Origin: Leptolyngbyaceae cyanobacterium M33_DOE_097
GTDB taxonomy: Bacteria; Cyanobacteriota; Cyanobacteriia; Leptolyngbyales; Leptolyngbyaceae
Length of the DNA: 52,680 nt
Assembly (NCBI GenBank): GCA_015296075.1
Contig: DVDV01000190.1
Coordinates: forward strand, 1 to 52,680
Direction of reading: 5' to 3'
How positions within the stretch are numbered: the stretch's first letter is position 1; every line of letters starts with the position of its first letter. The position numbers and the translations under genes are program-made. This document shows positions 26,297 through 34,365 of the stretch, piece after piece. The notes under the pieces are model-generated. The model saw only the letters and a program-made list of their open reading frames with translations. It was not told where the DNA came from and ran no database searches.

Positions 26297-26339
26297 CCCC
26301 CAATTCTAGCTTCCCACTGACTAAGGGAGATTGAGGGGG
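26297..26339. repeat. Hairpin-forming intergenic repeat inside the Nit1 operon
   Basis: CCCCCAA and then CTTCCC in the left half face GGGAG and TTGAGGGGG in the right half, giving an imperfect stem around ACTGACTAA. C-rich/G-rich hairpins of this form are common in cyanobacterial intergenic DNA. It lies 40 nt after the stop of the radical SAM gene and could stabilise or pause the message. It has no terminator T-run on either strand. Confidence 0.5.
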
Positions 26340-26378
26340 ATCGATTACTCCCACATCCGCTGAAACTCGCCATTGCGA

Positions 26379-27464
26379 TCACTCAAACTGAGCGATCGCC
26401 GAACACGCCCCACACTTTGCACACCCCGCTTTCATCTCGGTTGAGGCCATACCTGACTGACGCAGTAACGCCCCAACTTTGTCATACAACGCAAACATAA
26501 ACTCACTGGGTGGGGCAGAATGATGCTCTAGCGGTGTTCCACCAATCGGCACAAACGGCACCACAAAGGGATAGACCCCAATTTGAATCAGGCGTTCTGA
26601 CGTTTCTACCAATGTCTCAAACGAGTCACCTAATCCTGCTAGCAAATAAGTGCTAACCTGTCCCCAGCCAAATACTTTAACTGCTGCCTCAAACGCCTCA
26701 AAATAAAATTCCGTTGATACATCAGCTTTACCTGGCATTATCTTCGCTCGCACTTCCGGTTCAACCACTTCCAGGTGCATCCCCAGGTTGTCAACCCCGG
26801 CGGCTCGCATTCGCTCAAACCAAACAAAATCATCGGGTGGCTCACACTGCGCCTGGATCGGTAAGTCAACCTTCGCCTTAATTGCTCTGGCACATTCGGT
26901 CAGGTAGGCCGCACCCCGATCGCTCGTGTTGGGTGTTCCAGTCGTCATAATCATGTGCTTGACGCCATCTAACCGCACAGCGGCTTCAGCCACTTCAGCC
27001 AGTTGAGCTGGAGTTTTTCGCGCGATCGTGCGTCCGGCTGCAAGCGACTGACCAATCGCACAAAACTGGCAAGCCGTCTCGCGATCGGTGTAGCGCATAC
27101 AGGTTTGTAGCACCGTCGTCGCCAACACATCGCGGCTGTGGAGCAGCGCAATCTTCCAGTAAGGAGTGCCGTCGGCGGTTGTCAGGCTGTAAAACTTGGG
27201 CTGCTCTGGAAAGTCAATCGACGAAAGCACTGCCCCATCCCGCTCTAAATGAAACTGTTCAGTAACAGGATCGAGCGTTGCCGTGTAGGGCGATCGCGCA
27301 GCGGTGGAATTAAACACGGGCACCATCACCGTTGTATTGTCGATTGTGATGGCTTTGTGGTCGGATGGTCCCGCTCCCCCTTTGCGCCCATGTGTCGCGA
27401 GGGAACGGTCAACTAACTGCAAACCATGAGACTGAAGTTCAGTAATTAACTGTTGCTTGTTCAT
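26379..27464 (-). CDS. MSMEG_0568 family radical SAM protein
   Basis: 361 aa. The radical SAM cluster is non-standard: C122-x9-C132-x2-C135 (TCMRYTDRETACQFCAIGQS), instead of C-x3-C-x2-C. The C-terminus has three more cysteines in AGCAKCGACSAI (a second cluster is likely). Other features are the GTPNTSDRG loop, PIQAQCEPPDDFVWFERMRAAGVDNLGMHLEVVEP (barrel strands) and the QVSTYLLAGLGDS stretch. It is a core member of Nit1 clusters with an unproved reaction. Gaps of 215 nt downstream and 261 nt upstream are wide for an operon; no NtcA box is seen in either. Confidence 0.94.
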   Translation of the reverse strand: MNKQQLITELQSHGLQLVDRSLATHGRKGGAGPSDHKAITIDNTTVMVPVFNSTAARSPYTATLDPVTEQFHLERDGAVLSSIDFPEQPKFYSLTTADGTPYWKIALLHSRDVLATTVLQTCMRYTDRETACQFCAIGQSLAAGRTIARKTPAQLAEVAEAAVRLDGVKHMIMTTGTPNTSDRGAAYLTECARAIKAKVDLPIQAQCEPPDDFVWFERMRAAGVDNLGMHLEVVEPEVRAKIMPGKADVSTEFYFEAFEAAVKVFGWGQVSTYLLAGLGDSFETLVETSERLIQIGVYPFVVPFVPIGGTPLEHHSAPPSEFMFALYDKVGALLRQSGMASTEMKAGCAKCGACSAIAQFE

Positions 27465-27725
27465 TGAGCTAGGGAAGAAGGTAATCGAATCAACGGGTCA
27501 GATGCCAGACCATTGGGTGCGGGCAGGTTTTGTCATCAAATCTTTCAGCGTGCCAAGTTGTCTGCTAAAACTGCCCTTATAGTGGTCGCCAGGTAACTTA
27601 GGAGATTGGAAGAATGGGGAGCGGAAGCATTAAGTTGTCGGAGTTTGAGGCCCAATGATTGAATCCCCAATCCTTTGTAGAAATAAGGTAGTAAGGGCAC
27701 CCAGTTCAAACCACAGGACACGAAG

Positions 27726-28760
27726 TTAAGACTCGGATGTCAGCAGCGAAGACGTGGACTCATTTGGCTCTGGAGCCAGTGCGGGTGGTTGCGAACCATT
27801 TGCTGAGGCGTGCAAAGCGGCTATAGTTTCACTGGTATTTGTGACGGAATAACGGCTCTGGTTCACGTTTAACTGCAATAGATCGGGGCGCGCATAGTGA
27901 CCGACTGAATCCATCATGCGCTTACGCTTAGTCAGCAACGCAAAATCAAGATCGGCGATCGCCATCCCCTCTCCCTCGGTGATCGGTGGGCAGAGATGAT
28001 TGCCTTCGGGACCAATAATAGCCGTGTGACAGCCCCCCTTCAGCACCCGCTGCAACGCCTCATCAGATGTAATTTGGGCAACCTGTTCGGGCGACAACCA
28101 CCCCGTTGCATTCACGACAAAGCAGCCTGCCTCCAGCGCATGATGGCGAATCGTCACCTCAATCTGGTCAGCAAAGATTTGCCCTACCATTGAGCCGGGG
28201 AATTGAGAGCAGTGAATTTGCTCGTGGTCTGCCATCAGTGCAAACCGCGCCAAAGGGTTGTAATGCTCCCAGCAGGCGAGGGCACCCAACCGCCCCACCG
28301 CTGTATCAACGGCTGCTAGACCCGAACCATCACCCTGCCCCCACACCATGCGCTCATGATAAGTGGGCGTGATTTTCCGGCGTTTGAGCCGCAGGCTACC
28401 ATCTGCATCAAAAATGAGTTGGGTGTTGTACAGCGAACCGTGATCGCGCTCATTCACCCCTAATACAACCACGACTTCATAGGAGCGTGCCGCGCGGCTG
28501 ACGGCATCGGTCACTGGCCCTGGAATCACCACCGCTTCTTCGTACAGCCGCATGTGCTCTTTACCCATTAAGACTGGCGGCTGCACAAACGAGAAGTAAG
28601 GGTAGTAGGGAATAAACGTTTCCGGGAACACGACCAACTCTGCCCCCTCTGTGGCTGCTTTGGCGATCGCTTGCAGCACCTTCTCAGTTGTACCGTCGCG
28701 GCTAAACAAAACGGGACTGATTTGCACCGCTGCCGCTCGAATCTTGCGCGTGTAATCCAT
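27726..28760 (-). CDS. Nit6803-type nitrilase
   Basis: 344 aa from ATG 28758-28760 ([13 protein letters not shown]). A nitrilase hydrolyses a nitrile to acid and ammonia. The catalytic triad is visible: Glu47 in [14 protein letters not shown], Lys129 in [16 protein letters not shown], and Cys163 in [10 protein letters not shown]. These sit six residues before the E53-K135-C169 triad reported for Synechocystis Nit6803. In related bacteria the Nit1C cluster has been tied to use of cyanide as a nitrogen source; the natural substrate in cyanobacteria is unproved. It lies 77 nt after the MSMEG_0572 gene. Confidence 0.96.
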   Translation of the reverse strand: MDYTRKIRAAAVQISPVLFSRDGTTEKVLQAIAKAATEGAELVVFPETFIPYYPYFSFVQPPVLMGKEHMRLYEEAVVIPGPVTDAVSRAARSYEVVVVLGVNERDHGSLYNTQLIFDADGSLRLKRRKITPTYHERMVWGQGDGSGLAAVDTAVGRLGALACWEHYNPLARFALMADHEQIHCSQFPGSMVGQIFADQIEVTIRHHALEAGCFVVNATGWLSPEQVAQITSDEALQRVLKGGCHTAIIGPEGNHLCPPITEGEGMAIADLDFALLTKRKRMMDSVGHYARPDLLQLNVNQSRYSVTNTSETIAALHASANGSQPPALAPEPNESTSSLLTSES

Positions 28761-28837
28761 CGCAATGCTCCAAAGTGAGTGATGAGAAAATCGGAGATCG
28801 AGCGCCACCCAATCTCCGAAATCCGGGCGATCGCGCG

Positions 28838-29320
28838 TTAGACCGTCCAGGTATCCAAAATGAAAGCGTTATCCTTACGGTGCATCAAAATAATATCCAG
28901 CACGTCGAGCGGGTTGATTGGGCGAATGCCAGGAATCAGCGAAGGCTCACCGTGACCATACAGAGCTTGCAAGGCAAAGCGGCAGGCATAAACCTTGCCA
29001 CCTTCAGCCATAAACTTGCTGAGGTTGTCGTTAAAGTTTTGGTGCCCCGGAAAAGCCGCATCCCCTAATTTAGGAAAGCCACGCTGCACACCCAGAGTCA
29101 CCCCTGGCCCATAGAGCAGCACCGAGGTTTCAAAGCCTTTCCGCTGTAAGCGCAGGGCTTGTAACAGGTTAACTAGACCAATCGAACCTTCAAAGGCAAC
29201 AGTGTGGAAGGTGACGAGGGCTTTCTCCCCTGGATCAGCCTTTACATCTGGAAAGACCTTCTCTTCATAATCAACAAAAAAATCGCCAGGTTGATGGGCG
29301 GGAGTCGTCACTTCAGGCAT
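28838..29320 (-). CDS. MSMEG_0572/Sll0783 family nitrogen-starvation response protein
   Basis: 160 aa, first gene of the Nit1 operon. Its homologue Sll0783 in Synechocystis is strongly induced by nitrogen starvation and needed for normal polyhydroxybutyrate build-up. The sequence has [54 protein letters not shown] and [19 protein letters not shown], where Cys113 sits in a DsrE-like fold position. The 80-nt leader starts from an NtcA-type promoter at 29409-29451. Confidence 0.94.
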   Translation of the reverse strand: MPEVTTPAHQPGDFFVDYEEKVFPDVKADPGEKALVTFHTVAFEGSIGLVNLLQALRLQRKGFETSVLLYGPGVTLGVQRGFPKLGDAAFPGHQNFNDNLSKFMAEGGKVYACRFALQALYGHGEPSLIPGIRPINPLDVLDIILMHRKDNAFILDTWTV

Positions 29321-29408
29321 GGGTTTTCTCCTTGAATTGCTGAAAGCTGAGATCGTGAAGCAGCACTTAAGCTTGAGCAGGCTGCTTCAGTGCATTCAGG
29401 TTGTGTGC

Positions 29409-29451
29409 AGATTACGGTTTTGACAAGACTACATTTTGTATCTGTTACTAC
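29409..29451 (-). promoter_or_regulatory. NtcA box and -10 element of the Nit1 operon promoter
   Basis: The palindromic GTA-N8-TAC lies at 29438-29451 (plus strand GTATCTGTTACTAC). On the minus strand, 23 nt after the box, TAATCT at 29414-29409 fits the -10 consensus TAN3T. The start would be near 29402, 82 nt before the ATG of the Sll0783-type gene. The spacing is the same as at the ntcA promoter. Confidence 0.88.
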
Positions 29452-29736
29452 CGAAGATCAGGATCTACCGATAGTGCTAGGCTATGCGATCGCGTGACTG
29501 AAATTGGATCGACTAAATTAGAAACACCTAGTTGTTTAAACAGGTAGGCGGATCTACATCTAGTTTTTAGATGCTAATTACTTCTTCTGCGTCTGTAAAA
29601 TCACGCACATTTTTAACACTGCAACGTGGTCAAATCTGACCCCTATAAAATCTGTTCACGAAAAAATCTTTCCTTCGTGTCATTCCAATTACAGAAGGGA
29701 TAGGTTCGCTTGTTGGTCTCCCATCAGGAGAAGGAG

Positions 29737-29840
29737 TAATGCCAATTCTCTAAATCCAATTTACAGATCCTCGTAGGGGCGGTTCGCGAACCGCCCTTAC
29801 AGATAATCATCTGTAGGCCAGTTTTGAAGAATTGGTATAA
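29737..29840. mobile_element. MITE-like element with 13-bp terminal inverted repeats
   Basis: TAATGCCAATTCT at 29737-29749 and AGAATTGGTATAA at 29828-29840 are inverted repeats matching at 11 of 13 positions. The 104-bp unit has no coding potential. It contains a near-perfect palindrome at 29773-29800. A flanking target duplication is not obvious. It lies between the stop of the flavoprotein gene (minus) and the Nit1 operon promoter. Confidence 0.55.
29773..29800. repeat. Perfect palindrome of the GTAGGGGCG...CGCCCTTAC family
   Basis: GGGCGGTTCGCGAACCGCCC (29777-29796) is a perfect 20-nt palindrome, extended by a G-T pair and GTA/TAC to 28 nt. It would form a very stable hairpin without a T-run. 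The outer ends match the repeat at 7925-8000, and the right side (CCCTTACAG) matches the one at 35800-35828. Confidence 0.8.
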
Positions 29841-29860
29841 CAGAACGCAAGAGCGGAAAT

Positions 29861-31144
29861 TTAGGAACCTAAAAGAAACTCATTCACAATGCTCCAATCG
29901 GCGGGATGAGCAATTCTCCGACGGGCGGTAATATACTCCGCTAAATACCGAGCATCGCGTGCGATTCCCGAAAAGCGACCGGAACCCCAGGTATACAGCC
30001 AGGGCAAACCCAGAAAATATAGCCCCCGCACCGGAGTCACCCCCCGCTCATGCCCCGGATAACCCTTACCATCAAAGACTGGGACTTCAACCCAACTAAA
30101 GTCAGTCTGATACCCCGTACACCAGATCACCGTGCCAATATTGGCTGCCTCATAATCCAACTTGAGCATTGGTTCCGCTGGTTCCCAAACAGGCTGATAA
30201 GGCGCATCAACAGGCGCATTGATTTGATTTTTTTCGATAAAAGAGTCAATACTCCGCTTGATACTCTCAGCGACCTCATCCGCATGATCAAGGTTTTGTT
30301 TAAGATCATCTCTAAACTCAATCCGCGTGCCACTGATCGACTTCAATCGACCATATAATTTCATTCCTTCCAGAGCAAAATTCCGCAAGTCAATTTCACG
30401 CCCGCCATCTCGACCTGTGACATAGTGATTTGCCTTCGATCGCACCTTTTCCTTTTGGGGATGGTCGTTAATCGAGAGGTCGTAATAGCCCATTTGATCG
30501 AGCCAATCCACCACATCTTTACCACGGTAGCGACGGGGCGATCGGGGCGCACTGCCAACACAGAGATGGACCTGTTTGCCAGCCAAATGCAAATCTTCAG
30601 CAATCTGACAACCAGATTGTCCTGTGCCGACCACCAATACCGCTTTGTCAGGCAGCGACTCCGGTTTCTTATACTCTGAAGAATGAATTTGAACTATCCA
30701 TTCAGGCAACCGCTCCGCCAGCTTTGGAATTTTTGGTAAGTGATAACTTCCGGCTGCGATCACCACCTGATCCGACGTGAAATCGCCAATTGAAGTAGTG
30801 ACTTCAAAGACGTTTTGGGCCTCATTCTTGCGAACTTTGAGTACTTCTACCCCTTCGTGAATCGGTGGATCAAACGAGGCCGCGTAAGCTTCGATGTAGC
30901 GAACGATGTCATCTTTTTGCATAAAGCCCTGCCCATCTTCGCCCTGATAGGGGAAACCAGGCAACTGACACTGCCAGTTTGGGGTAACTAGACAAAACGA
31001 ATCCCACCGCTTTGAGCGCCATGCATAACCAATCTGATTCTTCTCGAAAATGGTGTGTTCAATCCCCCGCTCTTTTAGGCAGTAGCTCATTGAGAGGCCC
31101 GCCTGACCGCCTCCCACAATAATGACCGAGTAGTGATTTTGCAT
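29861..31144 (-). CDS. MSMEG_0569 family flavin-dependent oxidoreductase
   Basis: 427 aa, related to class B flavin monooxygenases. It has an FAD-binding GxGxxG in IIVGGGQAGLSMSYCLKERGI, a second nucleotide site in LVVGTGQSGCQIAEDLHLAGK, and the C-terminal ARYLAEYITARRR. It is a fixed member of Nit1 clusters and may oxidise the substrate that the nitrilase or radical SAM protein then handles; that is inference. It is separated from the operon by a 540-nt gap but has its own NtcA box (31203-31216), so it would be induced with it. Confidence 0.94.
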   Translation of the reverse strand: MQNHYSVIIVGGGQAGLSMSYCLKERGIEHTIFEKNQIGYAWRSKRWDSFCLVTPNWQCQLPGFPYQGEDGQGFMQKDDIVRYIEAYAASFDPPIHEGVEVLKVRKNEAQNVFEVTTSIGDFTSDQVVIAAGSYHLPKIPKLAERLPEWIVQIHSSEYKKPESLPDKAVLVVGTGQSGCQIAEDLHLAGKQVHLCVGSAPRSPRRYRGKDVVDWLDQMGYYDLSINDHPQKEKVRSKANHYVTGRDGGREIDLRNFALEGMKLYGRLKSISGTRIEFRDDLKQNLDHADEVAESIKRSIDSFIEKNQINAPVDAPYQPVWEPAEPMLKLDYEAANIGTVIWCTGYQTDFSWVEVPVFDGKGYPGHERGVTPVRGLYFLGLPWLYTWGSGRFSGIARDARYLAEYITARRRIAHPADWSIVNEFLLGS

Positions 31145-31174
31145 TGCTGATTGCCAGTTGAGGAACGTGTTGTC

Positions 31175-31216
31175 ACCTTACGCAGAGGTAATACTTGCTT
31201 TTGTATCTTCCATTAC
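31175..31216 (-). promoter_or_regulatory. NtcA box and -10 element before the Nit1 flavoprotein gene
   Basis: Plus-strand GTATCTTCCATTAC at 31203-31216 is a perfect GTA-N8-TAC site. On the minus strand TAAGGT (31180-31175), a match to TAN3T, follows after 22 nt. The transcript would start near 31168, about 24 nt before the ATG at 31144. Confidence 0.8.
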
Positions 31217-31425
31217 GAAAGGCGAAAGTCTGGCAGTTCCAACAGGTAGCGTATGAGTGGAACCTGGAAGGAGAGGGAAGAAGGGTGAAATCTCTAGCAA
31301 AATCAATAGGTAGACAGAAAAGTTGGCTATCTCTAAACATTCCCTTTCTCAGGGATTTGCAAACAAATAAGTTCCCTGTAGAGGGTCGGCATGCCAACCT
31401 TCTACCATGGGATGATATTCAACTT

Positions 31426-32781
31426 TCACACAAACGGATTTTGGGGGGTAACTTCTGTCAGCGATAAATTACGGATTGAGGCATCGAGTAACTGCATCGG
31501 GTGTAGGACAGGCACAATCTTGCCTTTCAGCGCCAAATGCTGGCTGATCTGCACATAACAGCCAATATTGGCCGAAGCGATCGCGGTGGCTCCTGTATTT
31601 AACAGGTTTTCAACCTTTTGTTGACCTAACTCCGCCGAGACTTCAGGTTGGAGGATGTTGTAGACTCCTGCACTGCCGCAGCACAACGCCGCATCCACAG
31701 GTTCTCGCAACGTCACCCCCGGAATTTTGCGGAGCAACTGGCGCGGCTGCACACTAATCTTTTGTCCATGCAGCATGTGACAGGCATCCTGATACACCAG
31801 AGTCAACGGTTCCGCCTGTAACGGGTTGAGCGGAGCGGTCAAGCCCACCTCTGCTAAGAACTCTTGCACATCGCGCACCTGACTGGCAAAGGCTTTTGCC
31901 TTCTCAGCATAGGCAGGGTCATCCGCCAAAATGCTGCCATATTCCTTTAAGGTGTGCCCACAGCCAGAGGCGTTAATCAACACATAATCCACATCTGCCG
32001 CCGCAAAGCTGTCAATCAGTTGCCGCGCAAGTTCCTGAGTTTGGGCTTCTCTGCCCTGGTGATGCGCGATCGCCCCACAACAGCCCTGCATTTTGGGCAT
32101 TACCACTTCGCAACCATTCGCAGTCAGAACCCGCACCGTCGCATCATTCACTTCGGGGTTAAACAACCGTTGCACACAGCCCAGCAACATTCCCACGCGA
32201 TAACGCTGAGTACCCACCGCCGGAACGATTTCGGGCAGGCCATCGTGAAACGCCTGGGGCGAAATGCGGGGTAGCAGCCGCTCCATTGCTGCCAGTTGAG
32301 GCGAAATCTGAGCCAAAAAGCCGAGCGATCGCACCAGTTTTTGCAGCCCTGTCTTTTGATACAGTCCTAACGGCCGCAGCAACACGCGCAACCGTTGCGG
32401 GTAGGGAAACGTCGAGAAAATCAGATTGCGGAGTAACTTTTCGGCTGGCGATCGTGGGTGGTTGCGCTCAATTTGCTGGCGGGTTGACTCAATCAACTTG
32501 TCATACCGCACACCAGAAGGGCAGGTTGTCACACAGGCAAGGCAACCCAGGCAGGTGTCAAAGTGTTGCACCGTCGTAGGCGATAGCGGAATTTCACCCT
32601 CATTCACCCCATCCATCAGGTAAATGCGGCCTCTCGGTGAGTCGGTTTCTTGCCCGATCACCCGATAGCTAGGGCACGTTGACAGGCAAAACCCACAATG
32701 CACACAGGCGTCGATTAGCTTTGGGTCGGGGGGATGCTGAGGGTCAAATTTTGGCAGGGTCGGGGGGAGATTAGCAGTCAT
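31426..32781 (-). CDS. glcF: GlcF, glycolate oxidase/dehydrogenase iron-sulfur subunit
   Basis: 451 aa. Two [4Fe-4S] motifs near the N-terminus: CVHCGFCLSTCPSY and CLGCLACVTTCPSG. Two CCG domains follow: NGCEVVMPKMQGCCGAIAHHQG and DACHMLHGQ...AALCCGSAGVYN. With the FAD subunits it oxidises 2-phosphoglycolate-derived glycolate to glyoxylate in photorespiration, sending electrons to the quinone pool. The next gene upstream on the same strand (106 nt) is a FAD subunit, as in glc loci. Confidence 0.92.
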   Translation of the reverse strand: MTANLPPTLPKFDPQHPPDPKLIDACVHCGFCLSTCPSYRVIGQETDSPRGRIYLMDGVNEGEIPLSPTTVQHFDTCLGCLACVTTCPSGVRYDKLIESTRQQIERNHPRSPAEKLLRNLIFSTFPYPQRLRVLLRPLGLYQKTGLQKLVRSLGFLAQISPQLAAMERLLPRISPQAFHDGLPEIVPAVGTQRYRVGMLLGCVQRLFNPEVNDATVRVLTANGCEVVMPKMQGCCGAIAHHQGREAQTQELARQLIDSFAAADVDYVLINASGCGHTLKEYGSILADDPAYAEKAKAFASQVRDVQEFLAEVGLTAPLNPLQAEPLTLVYQDACHMLHGQKISVQPRQLLRKIPGVTLREPVDAALCCGSAGVYNILQPEVSAELGQQKVENLLNTGATAIASANIGCYVQISQHLALKGKIVPVLHPMQLLDASIRNLSLTEVTPQNPFV

Positions 32782-32886
32782 GCGAGCAACGATTCAAAAG
32801 TAGAGTAACGGTGAAGAATTTTGATGCCTCAACTTACGAGTGGCGATCGCGATGAGGTCTACAGGTTGAACTGCTTCTATTCTCCT

Positions 32887-34227
32887 CTAGATTCCACCGA
32901 CAAATCGCCCCGGACTCAATACCCCGTTTGGATCAAATTGTCGCTTGACTAACTGCATGACTGAAAGCGCAGTTCCGACATCACCCCAGGGGTCAAGCTG
33001 CTGCTTGATTGCAGGCGTTGCTTGCAACACGGTTAAAAAGCCATTGTGCTCCTGACAAAAACGTCGCAACGTCAATAGAAGATTAGCCTCGACTGGCTCG
33101 GTAAAAACCAATCGTCCCAAACCGCTCGCCGCATGAATCTGCCCAAACCCCTTTGGGGCAAGGCGTTCAAGTTGTTGGAACCAGAGGGTCGCACTCGCAG
33201 GCAGCACGCCTACTTTGCAGATCGTTTGATCGGGTTGGTTCGCTGCGGCCAGATGCGTTTGTAACTGCTGCCAGAGCTGAGTCTCTAAGTCTCCTGTCAA
33301 TCCGATCGCCGCTAACTGGAGCGACTGGGCCAACTCCTTAACCCGCTGTACTTGCAGCGTGACACTGGGTGCGATCGCCTGAAACTTGAGCAACAGCGCA
33401 GGCACCGTCGTAGCAGCATCAGTAAGTTGACTGGCTAGCGGGGGCGAGAGCCAATCCATGGCGATCGGGGTCAAACCAGACCGCAACACCGTGCTGCGGA
33501 CTTGCTCAAGGGCTGCGACCTCCCCCTGCACCAACACTGACTCCGAAGCCTCAGATTGAGGATAAACCCGAAACGTCATTTGAGTCACAATCCCCAGCGT
33601 GCCGTAAGACCCGGTAAATAGCTTCATCAGGTCGTAACCTGCGACATTTTTGACAACTCGCCCGCCCGCCTTCGCGATCAGACCATCCGCCCGCACAAAC
33701 GAAATTCCCAGCAGCATGTCGCGCACTCCGCCATAACGCTGCCGCAGTGAACCCGTATCCGCCGTTGCCACAATGCCCCCTAACGTCGCCTGCTCAGCAA
33801 AGGCTGGGTCTAATGCTAAAAACTGATTGGCCTGAGCTAGTTGGTGTTGCAGATCTGCAAAGCGCACGCCTGCCTCCGCCGTAATGGTCAAGTCGCCGAT
33901 CGCATGGTCAATCAACCGATTCAACCGGGCAGTACTCACCAGCAAATCGGCAGCTTGAATCAAGCCTCCCCAGGTCAGCTTACTGCCTGCGCCACAGGGC
34001 AAAACGCGCCAACCCTGTTTATAAGCACAGGTCATGACTTCGGCCAGCTTTTCCGCCGAGTCGGGGAACACGATCGCCTGTGGCGGCTGCAACCCTGCTC
34101 CCATTGCCCTCGCGATCGCCTGGCTCCATTTTGGGTCGGCTTGCTCAAGCGTTTTTACTGACTCAGCACCCGCGATCGCTTCCAGTTCTTGCCAATTGAT
34201 CGGGCTGATAGAGAGACTTTGGTGCAT
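32887..34227 (-). CDS. FAD-binding oxidoreductase, GlcE-like glycolate oxidase subunit
   Basis: 446 aa from ATG 34225-34227 (MHQSLSISPINWQEL); an upstream ATG at 34248 adds seven residues. FAD-binding domain of the PCMH type: PQAIVFPDSAEKLAEVMTCAYKQGWRVLPCGAGSKLTWGG, then SLRQRYGGVRDMLLGISFVRADG, GRVVKNVAGYDLMKLFTGSYGTLGIVTQMTFRVYP and a C-terminal RQFDPNGVLSPGRFVGGI. The 'RYGGVRDMLLG' and 'VKNVAGYDLMKL' forms are more like GlcE than GlcD. It is likely a partner of GlcF just downstream. A separate glcD is not in the window. Confidence 0.88.
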   Translation of the reverse strand: MHQSLSISPINWQELEAIAGAESVKTLEQADPKWSQAIARAMGAGLQPPQAIVFPDSAEKLAEVMTCAYKQGWRVLPCGAGSKLTWGGLIQAADLLVSTARLNRLIDHAIGDLTITAEAGVRFADLQHQLAQANQFLALDPAFAEQATLGGIVATADTGSLRQRYGGVRDMLLGISFVRADGLIAKAGGRVVKNVAGYDLMKLFTGSYGTLGIVTQMTFRVYPQSEASESVLVQGEVAALEQVRSTVLRSGLTPIAMDWLSPPLASQLTDAATTVPALLLKFQAIAPSVTLQVQRVKELAQSLQLAAIGLTGDLETQLWQQLQTHLAAANQPDQTICKVGVLPASATLWFQQLERLAPKGFGQIHAASGLGRLVFTEPVEANLLLTLRRFCQEHNGFLTVLQATPAIKQQLDPWGDVGTALSVMQLVKRQFDPNGVLSPGRFVGGI

Positions 34228-34365
34228 TTCGATCTCGCGTTCCCACATTTCCCCCTGATCATACGCCTTTCGGCTGATAAAACTGCCGATGACAAGTCTG
34301 ACCGTGGAAGAATAGAATAAATAGTCATTTTCGGCGTATCTGCATACCAGGTTGCTTCTCAGTGC

